A stretch of 7,768 nt of DNA. Origin: an uncultured Bacilli bacterium. Its GTDB lineage: Bacteria > Bacillota_I > Bacilli_A > RF39 > UBA660. Every line of letters begins with the position of its first letter. The first letter of the stretch is position 1. The position numbers and the translations under genes were made by a program. The notes beneath the pieces were generated by a model that was given only the letters and a program-made list of their open reading frames with translations, was not told the origin of the DNA and did no database searches. Positions 1 through 4,649 of the stretch are shown here, piece by piece. Location: positions 1 through 7,768 of the forward strand of contig CAKPAQ010000036.1 of NCBI GenBank assembly GCA_934133015.1. Reading direction: 5' to 3'.

Positions 1-774
1 GAAGAAAATGAAGAAATAATATCATGTATCCCAGTATCTGATTTTACTAAGAATACCGATATTACTATAGCTACAAGAAATGGCATGATAAAACGTACAC
101 CACTTTCTGAGTTTCAAGTATCACGTTACTCTAAGTCTATTTCATGTATGAAATTAAAAGATGATGATTTAGTAATAGCTGCGTTCTTAACTTTGTATAA
201 TGAAATCTTTATTTCAACTACTGATAGTTATGGTTTATGGTTTGATAAGAGTGATATTCCAGTTGTTGGATTAAAAACTAGTGGGGTAAAATCAATTACT
301 TTAAAAGCTGATAAAGTAGCTAATGTAAGTAATTTTGATACTAATATTCATGAATATTTACTAGTTATTACTGATAAGGGTACAGGTAAACGCGTTAAAC
401 TTAATGAATTTGAAAAGAGTACTAGAGCTAGAAGAGGATTGTTGTTACTTCGCGAAGTTAAAACAAATCCATATAAGATTATTAAAACCTTTACTATTTA
501 TCATAAAGATCATATTGGTATTAAGACACCAGATATTTCACTACTTAAGAATACAGAATTCCCAATAATGGATCGTTATTCTACTGGTAGTTTAATCACA
601 AAACATAGAGTAATAGATGCCTTTAAAGTAGTAGAGTTAGAGAAAAAAGATACTGTTTTAGAACCTATTGTTAAAATGGAAGATACAACAATTGTAAATA
701 AGGAAAAACCAAAAGTTTCTTTGAAAGAAATTGATGATAGATTAATGACAATTGATGACTTTTTAAATGATTAG
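1..774 (+). CDS. parC: DNA topoisomerase IV subunit A, C-terminal part (5' end outside window)
   Basis: The frame is open from base 1 to the TAG at 772-774, giving 257 residues of a protein whose start lies upstream. Seen: repeated beta-pinwheel blade patterns of the GyrA/ParC C-terminal domain, such as IPVSDF, then TRNGMIKRTPLSEF and SRYSKS (residues about 11-44), followed by further blades with KRVKLNEF. Known for the family: type IIA topoisomerase A subunits cut and rejoin DNA with an N-terminal catalytic Tyr (not in the window) and use this C-terminal domain to bind DNA. ParC pairs with ParE to decatenate daughter chromosomes. ParC is preferred over GyrA because no GyrA-box (QRRGGKG-like) is visible and the RYSK-type blade resembles Firmicutes ParC. 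The tail after about residue 215 is charged and probably flexible. A strong terminator overlaps the stop codon, so this is the last gene of its unit, presumably parE-parC. Confidence 0.88.
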   Translation, partial: EENEEIISCIPVSDFTKNTDITIATRNGMIKRTPLSEFQVSRYSKSISCMKLKDDDLVIAAFLTLYNEIFISTTDSYGLWFDKSDIPVVGLKTSGVKSITLKADKVANVSNFDTNIHEYLLVITDKGTGKRVKLNEFEKSTRARRGLLLLREVKTNPYKIIKTFTIYHKDHIGIKTPDISLLKNTEFPIMDRYSTGSLITKHRVIDAFKVVELEKKDTVLEPIVKMEDTTIVNKEKPKVSLKEIDDRLMTIDDFLND

Positions 775-797
775 AGTGATTTTATCACTCTTTTTCT
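773..797 (+). terminator. Rho-independent terminator of parC
   Basis: The perfect 8-bp inverted repeat AGAGTGAT (773-780) / ATCACTCT (784-791) encloses a 3-base loop and leads into a T-rich tract (791-795, then CTT). The last two bases of the parC stop codon form the first bases of the stem. Confidence 0.9.
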
Positions 798-825
798 TGA
801 TTATCTATAATTATCGTTATATACT
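797..825 (+). promoter_or_regulatory. Sigma-A-type promoter for the 180-aa gene
   Basis: A -35 box TTGATT (797-802) and a -10 box TATACT (820-825) are separated by exactly 17 bases. The predicted transcription start is near 832, leaving a leader of only about 15 bases that contains the Shine-Dalgarno sequence. The -35 begins in the tail of the parC terminator. Confidence 0.7.
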
Positions 826-846
826 TTAATTATAGGAGGTTTTGGT

Positions 847-1389
847 ATGGACATTATTATTTTAAACAAGGATAAAGATAAAACTTTGAATGAAATGATA
901 CCAGTTTTGACAGAATGTTATAGTAATTTTAAAGAAAAATATAATGTTTCAGAAGAAATGAATTTTGTTTTATATGCAGGTAATAGTGATGAAGATGGTA
1001 AAAGTGTGTATAATGATGATGCTTTAGAAGATTTAGCTTATAAATGCTTTCAAGGTAGAATCGCTATTATTTCAAATAATCAATTAGGTGGTTCTGGTAA
1101 GAGTCCTTATCGTAATTATTTTGATTGGAGATCTAAAGAGGTTGATTATTTATTTAGTGGTGTTGTACCTATATTTTATGTTACTGAAAGCGAATATTTT
1201 GGATTATTAGCTAACGATGTTTATGGTCGCGATCTACAAAGTAGTTTTATTAATATTAATAATTTATGTGGCTTAGAAAGAGATACTACTACTATTGAAA
1301 GAATGTTTGCTTACTTTTTAACTGATAGTGAAATGGTATTAAGTCAAACAGAAAATAAAAAATTAATGAAAATACTTTCTAAATTTTAA
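847..1389 (+). CDS. Uncharacterised 180-aa cytosolic protein
   Basis: I do not recognise this protein. The start is well supported by AGGAGGT at 834-840, six bases before the ATG. The protein has an N-terminal strand-like segment (DIIILN), an acidic-rich first half, a strand GRIAIIS (residues 70-76) followed by the Gly/Ser loop LGGSGKS (80-86), an aromatic stretch YRNYFDW (88-94), and a strand GVVPIFYVTE (about 105-114). It has no signal peptide, membrane segment or metal-binding Cys cluster. The pattern suggests a mixed alpha/beta soluble fold. It has its own promoter and terminator, so it appears to be a single-gene unit between parC and ylbD, and context gives no function. The gene is real: good ribosome-binding site, codon use like its neighbours and a plausible protein composition. 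The role is unknown. Confidence 0.85.
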   Translation: MDIIILNKDKDKTLNEMIPVLTECYSNFKEKYNVSEEMNFVLYAGNSDEDGKSVYNDDALEDLAYKCFQGRIAIISNNQLGGSGKSPYRNYFDWRSKEVDYLFSGVVPIFYVTESEYFGLLANDVYGRDLQSSFININNLCGLERDTTTIERMFAYFLTDSEMVLSQTENKKLMKILSKF

Positions 1390-1413
1390 GGCTTTGATAG
1401 TCTTTTTCTTTTT
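1388..1413 (+). terminator. Probable terminator of the 180-aa gene
   Basis: AAGGCT (1388-1393) can pair with AGTCTT (1399-1404) through one G-U pair across a 5-base loop, followed by a T-rich tract to 1413. The stem is short, so it is weaker than the parC terminator. The hairpin begins in the TAA stop codon. Confidence 0.6.
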
Positions 1414-1458
1414 GGTAAATTTTTTGTTTTAAATGCATATATACTATTAGGTGGTAAT

Positions 1459-1851
1459 ATGTCTAAAGAATCATTTAAAATGTTTGTAAGAAGTAATCCG
1501 AAATTACTTGATTATGTTAGAAATAATCAAATGACTTGGCAGAAGTTTTATGAAATGTATGATATGTATGGGGAAAATAATTCAGTATGGGATAATTATT
1601 TAAAAAGAGATTGGTCAGCTACTGCTAATAATAATGATGGGGCAAGTAGTAATACATCAACTAGTAAAAAATTAGGTGATACACCAATTAAAGATATCTT
1701 TAATATGGTTAAACAAATGGATTTAGAAACAGTAAGAAAAGGAGTAGATGGCCTTCAAAAAGCAGTTGGACTTGTTCAAGATTTAACCGCAACAAAGAAA
1801 ACAGGAAGTAATTATCAAGCAAGACCATTATATCAACATTTAGAGGATTAA
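1459..1851 (+). CDS. ylbD: YlbD-like protein (putative coat protein family)
   Basis: The 130-residue product matches the two conserved ends of Bacillus YlbD. The N-terminal part FKMFVRSNPKLLDYVRNN, with TWQKFYEMYDMYGE and VWDNYL (residues about 6-48), corresponds to the YlbD pattern of 'F..FV..HPKL...VR....TWQ..YE.W...GE....W..Y'. The C-terminal part from about residue 78, with AVGLVQDL, matches the second helical segment. A Ser/Asn/Thr-rich linker (about 54-70) separates them. In Bacillus, YlbD is annotated as a putative spore coat protein, but its biochemical role is unknown. The presence of a homologue here does not prove sporulation. The ribosome-binding site AGGTGGT (1449-1455) sits close to the ATG. 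It is followed directly by ylbE, the same order as in Bacillus, which strengthens the call. Confidence 0.85.
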   Translation: MSKESFKMFVRSNPKLLDYVRNNQMTWQKFYEMYDMYGENNSVWDNYLKRDWSATANNNDGASSNTSTSKKLGDTPIKDIFNMVKQMDLETVRKGVDGLQKAVGLVQDLTATKKTGSNYQARPLYQHLED

Positions 1852-1852
1852 A

Positions 1853-2074
1853 ATGAATATAGAAACGCAAATAAAAATTAAAAATAATCATTATTTGTAT
1901 CGTTATTTAAGAGATAATTCTAGTTGGTATAAAATACTTAATAGACATCCTGAGGCTATTAAGGAAATGGAATATGAAATGAAAAATTTTTATAAAATGA
2001 ATGTAAGTGATAAAATAGATAGTGTAAATAAGAAGATAGAAATGATTAGGACATTTATGGATATATTAAATTAA
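1853..2074 (+). CDS. ylbE: YlbE-like small protein
   Basis: The 73-residue product carries the YlbE core: YLYRYLRDNSSWYKILNRHP (residues about 14-33), then an acidic helix ending in NFYKM and a C-terminal helix with IEMIRTFMDIL. Bacillus YlbE is of similar size, with 'FLR..PYWYR.L.R.P' followed by 'A..FY'. The function is unknown in all members I know of. It looks fully helical and soluble. The ATG lies one base after the ylbD stop, and its ribosome-binding site AGAGGA (1842-1847) lies within the last codons of ylbD, so the two are co-transcribed and probably translationally coupled. No terminator is evident after its stop, but a strong new promoter starts only three bases downstream. Confidence 0.85.
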   Translation: MNIETQIKIKNNHYLYRYLRDNSSWYKILNRHPEAIKEMEYEMKNFYKMNVSDKIDSVNKKIEMIRTFMDILN

Positions 2075-2076
2075 TC

Positions 2077-2105
2077 TTGAAAGGATACTTACTTAGTGAT
2101 ATAAT
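2077..2105 (+). promoter_or_regulatory. Strong extended -10 sigma-A promoter for the 120-aa gene
   Basis: TTGAAA (2077-2082) and a perfect TATAAT (2100-2105) are 17 bases apart, with an extended -10 TG at 2097-2098. The predicted start is near 2112. This is among the two best promoter matches in the window. Confidence 0.8.
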
Positions 2106-2120
2106 ATGTGGCACTGAAAA

Positions 2121-2126
2121 GAGGGG
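2121..2126 (+). promoter_or_regulatory. Ribosome-binding site that fixes the start at 2135
   Basis: GAGGGG lies eight bases before ATG 2135. The upstream in-frame GTG at 2108 lies before the predicted transcription start (about 2112) and has no Shine-Dalgarno at a proper distance, so 2135 is the likely start. Confidence 0.7.
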
Positions 2127-2134
2127 TACCAAAC

Positions 2135-2497
2135 ATGATATTAAGATTTAATTTATATGTTGGTAATTTACAACAATTATTTAGAATTAAAAATGAACAA
2201 GATATTAGGAAAATAGTATTTTTAAAAAAGACTAATAATTTTATTAATGGAGAAACTAACGCTATAGATATTTGTACATCAAGAGAATATCCATACTTTA
2301 AAAATGGTCTATTAACTAGTCATAATTTTAAATTATATTCTGATTTACACGATGATAAAAGTATTGTAGTAAGAAACAGTTATTGTTTAAATAAATACTT
2401 AAAATCTAGAGGATATCCATTATTTATAGATGATAATATGCTTGATAAAATTGTTAATAATGAAGTTAGTAATATACTAGCATTAGGAAGTAGATAG
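2135..2497 (+). CDS. Uncharacterised 120-aa protein inserted in the ylb cluster
   Basis: I do not recognise this protein. From ATG 2135 it begins MILRFNLYVGNLQQLFRIKN and continues with a basic segment (DIRKIVFLKKTNNF), a central CTSREYPYFKNGLL stretch, and a C-terminal half with VVRNSYCLNKYLKSRGYPLFIDD. It has two Cys residues, no clear metal-binding motif, no signal peptide and no membrane segment. The motif YP occurs twice (REYPYF and RGYPLF). It occupies the interval between ylbE and the YlbF-like gene, where Bacillus has ylbF directly after ylbE, and it does not resemble YlbG. It has its own strong promoter and terminator, so it is expressed separately from the surrounding housekeeping genes. 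An alternative longer form from GTG 2108 would add nine residues but is disfavoured. Confidence 0.8.
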   Translation: MILRFNLYVGNLQQLFRIKNEQDIRKIVFLKKTNNFINGETNAIDICTSREYPYFKNGLLTSHNFKLYSDLHDDKSIVVRNSYCLNKYLKSRGYPLFIDDNMLDKIVNNEVSNILALGSR

Positions 2498-2526
2498 TCT
2501 ATATTACTAGACTTCTTTTTTATTTT
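2496..2526 (+). terminator. Terminator of the 120-aa gene
   Basis: AGTCTA (2496-2501) pairs perfectly with TAGACT (2508-2513) across a 6-base loop, followed by a T-rich tract (2514-2526). The stem includes the end of the TAG stop codon. Confidence 0.75.
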
Positions 2527-2536
2527 GATTTATAAT
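2508..2536 (+). promoter_or_regulatory. Probable promoter of the ylbF-rsmD-phosphatase-205aa operon
   Basis: A perfect TATAAT (2531-2536) has TAGACT (2508-2513, four of six matches to TTGACA) 17 bases upstream. That -35 candidate is the right arm of the preceding terminator hairpin. The predicted transcription start is near 2543, leaving about ten leader bases that carry the Shine-Dalgarno GGTGA. The -10 is convincing and the -35 is moderate. Confidence 0.5.
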
Positions 2537-2552
2537 TTAATTGGTGATTATT

Positions 2553-2846
2553 ATGTGTGAAGATATTCAAATTATGATAGATGATATTATTAAACAAATA
2601 GATAATGATCCTAGAATGATTGAATTAAAAAGACTAAAAAGTAAATTACTTGATGATAATGATTTTATGAATAATATAAGAGAAATTCAAAATAATAGAG
2701 AACTTCTTTTTTTAAAAAAGAAAGATATATTTAAAAATAAAGATTATCAAAGATATCAATTATTGGAAAATGATATTTCTTTTTTAACTTTAGAAATAAA
2801 TAAAAGATTTAATCAATTAACTGATAGTAAAGGATGTATGAGATGA
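2553..2846 (+). CDS. ylbF: YlbF-like (RicF-type) small helical protein
   Basis: ATG 2553 is chosen because GGTGA (2543-2547) precedes it by five bases. An in-frame TTG at 2541 lies upstream of that site. The 97-residue product is predicted almost entirely helical: IMIDDIIKQIDNDPRMIELKRLKSKL, then FMNNIREIQNNRELL, then KDYQRYQLLENDISFLTLEINKRFNQL. This is the layout of the Com_YlbF family. Known: Bacillus YlbF (RicF) acts with YmcA and YaaT in a complex that promotes RNase Y-dependent mRNA maturation and affects competence, biofilm and sporulation. It has a Cys-rich tail involved in Fe-S binding. Here the protein is shorter than the roughly 150 residues of Bacillus YlbF and has only Cys2 and one Cys near the C-terminus. 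Location just before rsmD supports the call. A YmcA-like or generic member of the same family is the alternative. It overlaps rsmD by ATGA. Confidence 0.7.
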   Translation: MCEDIQIMIDDIIKQIDNDPRMIELKRLKSKLLDDNDFMNNIREIQNNRELLFLKKKDIFKNKDYQRYQLLENDISFLTLEINKRFNQLTDSKGCMR

Positions 2847-3385
2847 GAATAATAAGTGGCAAGTATAAAGGAAAAAACATTTTAGGTTATGATATAGATG
2901 GGACTAGACCTACTCAAGATAGAGTAAAAGAAAGTTTATTTGGGATTATTCAAGATTATTTACAAGATAGTGTATGTTTAGATTTGTTTGCGGGTAGTGG
3001 TTCTTTAGGAATTGAAGCATTAAGTAATGGTGCTTTTAAAGTTTATTTCGTTGATAATAATAAAAAATGTATTGATATTTTAAGAAAGAATTTAACTAAT
3101 ATTAAGGAGGAAAATGTCATTGTTAATGATGATTATCTTTTAGCTTTAGATAACTTTATTAATACTAAAGTTAAATTTGATATTATTTTTCTTGATCCAC
3201 CATATAATTTAAATTGTATAGCTGATATTTTAAATATAATTGATAAAAATGAATTGTTAAATGAAGATGGAATTGTTGTTTGTGAATATGAATATGATAA
3301 TTTTTCAAGTAATTATTTAAATTTAGAAATAATAAAAGAAAGGAAATATGGGTATAAAAATATTCGTATTTATAGGTTGAAATAG
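2843..3385 (+). CDS. rsmD: 16S rRNA (guanine(966)-N(2))-methyltransferase RsmD
   Basis: This enzyme transfers a methyl group from S-adenosylmethionine to N2 of G966 (E. coli numbering) of 16S rRNA during small-subunit assembly in the cytosol. The sequence shows the family N-terminus MRIISGKYKGKNI, the signature TRPTQDRVKESLFGII (residues 21-36), the SAM-binding motif DLFAGSGSLG (47-56), the acidic end of the next strand VDNN (70-73), and the catalytic DPPY (118-121). The length of 180 is normal. ATG 2843 is chosen over ATG 2834 because it gives the canonical N-terminus and has AGGA eight bases upstream. It forms an ATGA overlap with the YlbF-like gene. In Bacillus this is ylbH, followed by coaD. 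Here a histidine phosphatase follows after one base. All key residues are intact. Confidence 0.96.
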   Translation: MRIISGKYKGKNILGYDIDGTRPTQDRVKESLFGIIQDYLQDSVCLDLFAGSGSLGIEALSNGAFKVYFVDNNKKCIDILRKNLTNIKEENVIVNDDYLLALDNFINTKVKFDIIFLDPPYNLNCIADILNIIDKNELLNEDGIVVCEYEYDNFSSNYLNLEIIKERKYGYKNIRIYRLK

Positions 3386-3386
3386 G

Positions 3387-3923
3387 ATGAAAATATATTT
3401 GGTACGTCATGGTGAAACCGACTATAATAAAGATGGTATTATGCAGGGACAAAAAATGAATATTGATTTAAATGATAGCGGTGTTAGACAGGCTGTTAAA
3501 TTGAAGAATAAATTAAAAAATGTTGATTTTGATATGTGTTTTACTTCACCTTTGATTAGATCATGGTCAACAGCTATGATTATAGTAGGTGATAGAACTT
3601 TCATCAATGCTGATACAAGATTATTAGAAAGGTCTTTAGGAGAATTTGAAGGAAAAGACAAAATTTTATATGATCCTAAAAAATATTGGGATTATTTTTT
3701 AAACTCAAATGACAATGGAGTTGAACCAATTCAAGAGTTATTTAAACGTTGTATGGAGTTTGTAAATTATATTAAGGAAAACTATGATGATAAAACAATA
3801 TTAGTAGTATCACATAGCGCTATTACCAGATGTCTTCACCATATTTTATTAAATACAGATTTAAAAACAGATTTACTTAATTTTAAAGTAGATAACTGTT
3901 ATTGTGAGGAGTACAATTTATGA
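3387..3923 (+). CDS. Histidine phosphatase (phosphoglycerate mutase-like) family protein
   Basis: The 178-residue product has all core features of the family. The catalytic motif RHGETDYN (residues 7-14) contains the nucleophile His8. A second phosphate-pocket Arg lies in TSPLIRSWSTA (Arg58). The acid/base Glu is in LLERSLGEFEG (Glu81). The second pocket His is in VVSHSAITR (His143). Family members cleave phosphate esters through a phospho-His intermediate. The substrates vary (phosphoglycerate, alpha-ribazole phosphate, sugar or nucleotide phosphates) and cannot be read from this sequence. The size fits the small cofactor-independent-of-bisphosphoglycerate phosphatase type more than glycolytic mutase, which is usually longer. 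It starts one base after the rsmD stop and overlaps the next gene by ATGA, so it belongs to the rsmD operon. It is soluble, with no signal peptide. Confidence 0.9.
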   Translation: MKIYLVRHGETDYNKDGIMQGQKMNIDLNDSGVRQAVKLKNKLKNVDFDMCFTSPLIRSWSTAMIIVGDRTFINADTRLLERSLGEFEGKDKILYDPKKYWDYFLNSNDNGVEPIQELFKRCMEFVNYIKENYDDKTILVVSHSAITRCLHHILLNTDLKTDLLNFKVDNCYCEEYNL

Positions 3924-4537
3924 ATAGAAGAGTAATTAAAGAAGAACAACAAAAAATAATAGGAATAATACCTGTTGTTGACATGAAACATTTTGTTTTA
4001 TTGGTACTTGCTGATTTAGCTAGTAAATCACCTATTGTTAATTTAGATGGTAGAGATACCAAAACAGCTTGTTTAAATGTTGATTATAAAAGAATGATTG
4101 AAGAAATAATGTATCAAGATAATGGTAGAGGCATAATGTTTGCATCACTTATTAATATTTATTCATATTATGAATTTCAAGCTGAATGGGAGAGAAAATT
4201 AAGCAGAACTTTAAAAAAAGTATTAACAGAACTTAATAAGGAAGTTATTTATGATTATGAGAATGATGTGATTAAAATTAACTTTAGCAAAGGGGAAATT
4301 GCCAATATTAAAAATAATTTTGATGCTGAAACTTTAGAAATAGCTAATCATTTCACTAATTTACTTAATGACCCTACTTTTACAAGGAATTTTGACTTAA
4401 ATATTAGGGAAATGAATCGAAATATAAATCGAAGAATGAATTTATTCCATGAATTTACGGTATCTGAATTACGACGAAAAGGAGTAAAAGATCCAGTAAA
4501 ATATATTGGCGATTTTAAACCAATTAGAGGTAAATAA
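3920..4537 (+). CDS. Uncharacterised 205-aa protein coupled to the phosphatase
   Basis: I do not recognise this protein. It begins MNRRVIKEEQQKIIGIIPVVDMKHF, followed by a hydrophobic but short helix (FVLLVLADLASKSPIV, about residues 25-40) that is unlikely to be a membrane span. The middle is mixed, with two aromatic patches (IYSYYEFQAEW, YDYENDVIKINF). The C-terminal third is helical and strongly basic (NIREMNRNINRRMNLF, ELRRKGVKD), ending GDFKPIRGK. That basic tail may suggest nucleic-acid or ribosome contact, but this is inference only. Translation starts in an ATGA overlap with the phosphatase gene, and TGAGGAG (3905-3911) lies eight bases upstream, so the pair is translationally coupled. 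It is the last gene of the unit, and a terminator overlaps its stop. No Cys motif, Walker motif or known catalytic signature is seen. Confidence 0.85.
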   Translation: MNRRVIKEEQQKIIGIIPVVDMKHFVLLVLADLASKSPIVNLDGRDTKTACLNVDYKRMIEEIMYQDNGRGIMFASLINIYSYYEFQAEWERKLSRTLKKVLTELNKEVIYDYENDVIKINFSKGEIANIKNNFDAETLEIANHFTNLLNDPTFTRNFDLNIREMNRNINRRMNLFHEFTVSELRRKGVKDPVKYIGDFKPIRGK

Positions 4538-4558
4538 TAGTCCTCTTTTTCTTTTTTT
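4526..4558 (+). terminator. Terminator of the ylbF-rsmD operon
   Basis: AGAGG (4526-4530) pairs with CCTCT (4542-4546) across an 11-base loop that contains the TAA stop codon. A long T-rich tract (4546-4558) follows. The stem is only 5 bp, but the T tract is strong. Confidence 0.65.
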
Positions 4559-4565
4559 AAAAATT

Positions 4566-4592
4566 TTAGCATTCTTGGTTGACATTTGCTAA
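4566..4592 (+). promoter_or_regulatory. Second, degenerate CIRCE-like palindrome over the -35
   Basis: TTAGCA (4566-4571) and TGCTAA (4587-4592) form an inverted repeat with a 15-base gap, exactly the gap between the same hexamers in the main CIRCE. Aligned to the 27-bp CIRCE consensus (9-base arm, 9-base spacer, 9-base arm), the left arm matches 8 of 9 and the right arm 6 of 9. It encloses the -35 hexamer. It could be a second HrcA site or a chance palindrome in AT-rich DNA. Confidence 0.45.
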
Positions 4593-4607
4593 TAATAAGA
4601 ATATAAT
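4579..4607 (+). promoter_or_regulatory. Consensus sigma-A promoter of hrcA-grpE-dnaK
   Basis: TTGACA (4579-4584) and TATAAT (4602-4607), both perfect, are separated by 17 bases. The predicted start near 4614 lies inside the CIRCE left arm. A perfect promoter under repressor control is the usual design of CIRCE-regulated operons. Confidence 0.92.
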
Positions 4608-4611
4608 GGTA

Positions 4612-4638
4612 TTAGCACTTGGGAAATAGTAGTGCTAA
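4612..4638 (+). promoter_or_regulatory. CIRCE operator (HrcA binding site)
   Basis: TTAGCACT (4612-4619) and AGTGCTAA (4631-4638) form a perfect inverted repeat extended by A4611/T4639. With the ninth base of each arm (here T and T instead of C and G) the element has the standard 9-9-9 layout. It lies at the predicted transcription start, where HrcA binding blocks transcription. It is also in the mRNA leader, directly before the hrcA ribosome-binding site. Confidence 0.95.
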
Positions 4639-4639
4639 T

Positions 4640-4645
4640 GGAGGT
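4640..4645 (+). promoter_or_regulatory. Ribosome-binding site deciding the hrcA start
   Basis: GGAGGT ends four bases before ATG 4650. The in-frame GTG 4632 and ATG 4638 lie within or at the edge of CIRCE and upstream of this site, so they are not used. The in-frame GTG 4647 is too close. Confidence 0.85.
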
Positions 4646-4649
4646 AGTG

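Noticed and set aside
1087..1104. GGSGKS in the 180-aa protein as a Walker A nucleotide-binding loop
   Set aside because: The first Gly of GxxxxGK[ST] is replaced by Gln, it lies in the middle of the protein, and no Walker B motif follows. It is most likely a flexible Gly/Ser loop.
1440..1445. TATACT as a -10 box for ylbD
   Set aside because: No acceptable -35 lies 16-18 bases upstream, and the implied start near 1452 would fall inside the ribosome-binding site (1449-1455).
2108..2134. GTG 2108 as the start of the 120-aa gene
   Set aside because: It lies just before the predicted transcription start at about 2112 and has no properly spaced Shine-Dalgarno, whereas ATG 2135 has GAGGGG eight bases upstream.
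3183..3661. Open frames on the minus strand opposite rsmD and the phosphatase gene
   Set aside because: They overlap well-identified genes, have low-complexity His/Tyr/Leu-rich or unremarkable translations and lack promoters or clear ribosome-binding sites. They are by-products of AT-rich coding sequence.
4632..4649. GTG 4632 as the hrcA start
   Set aside because: It is inside the CIRCE right arm and upstream of the GGAGGT site. ATG 4650 gives the canonical HrcA N-terminus.
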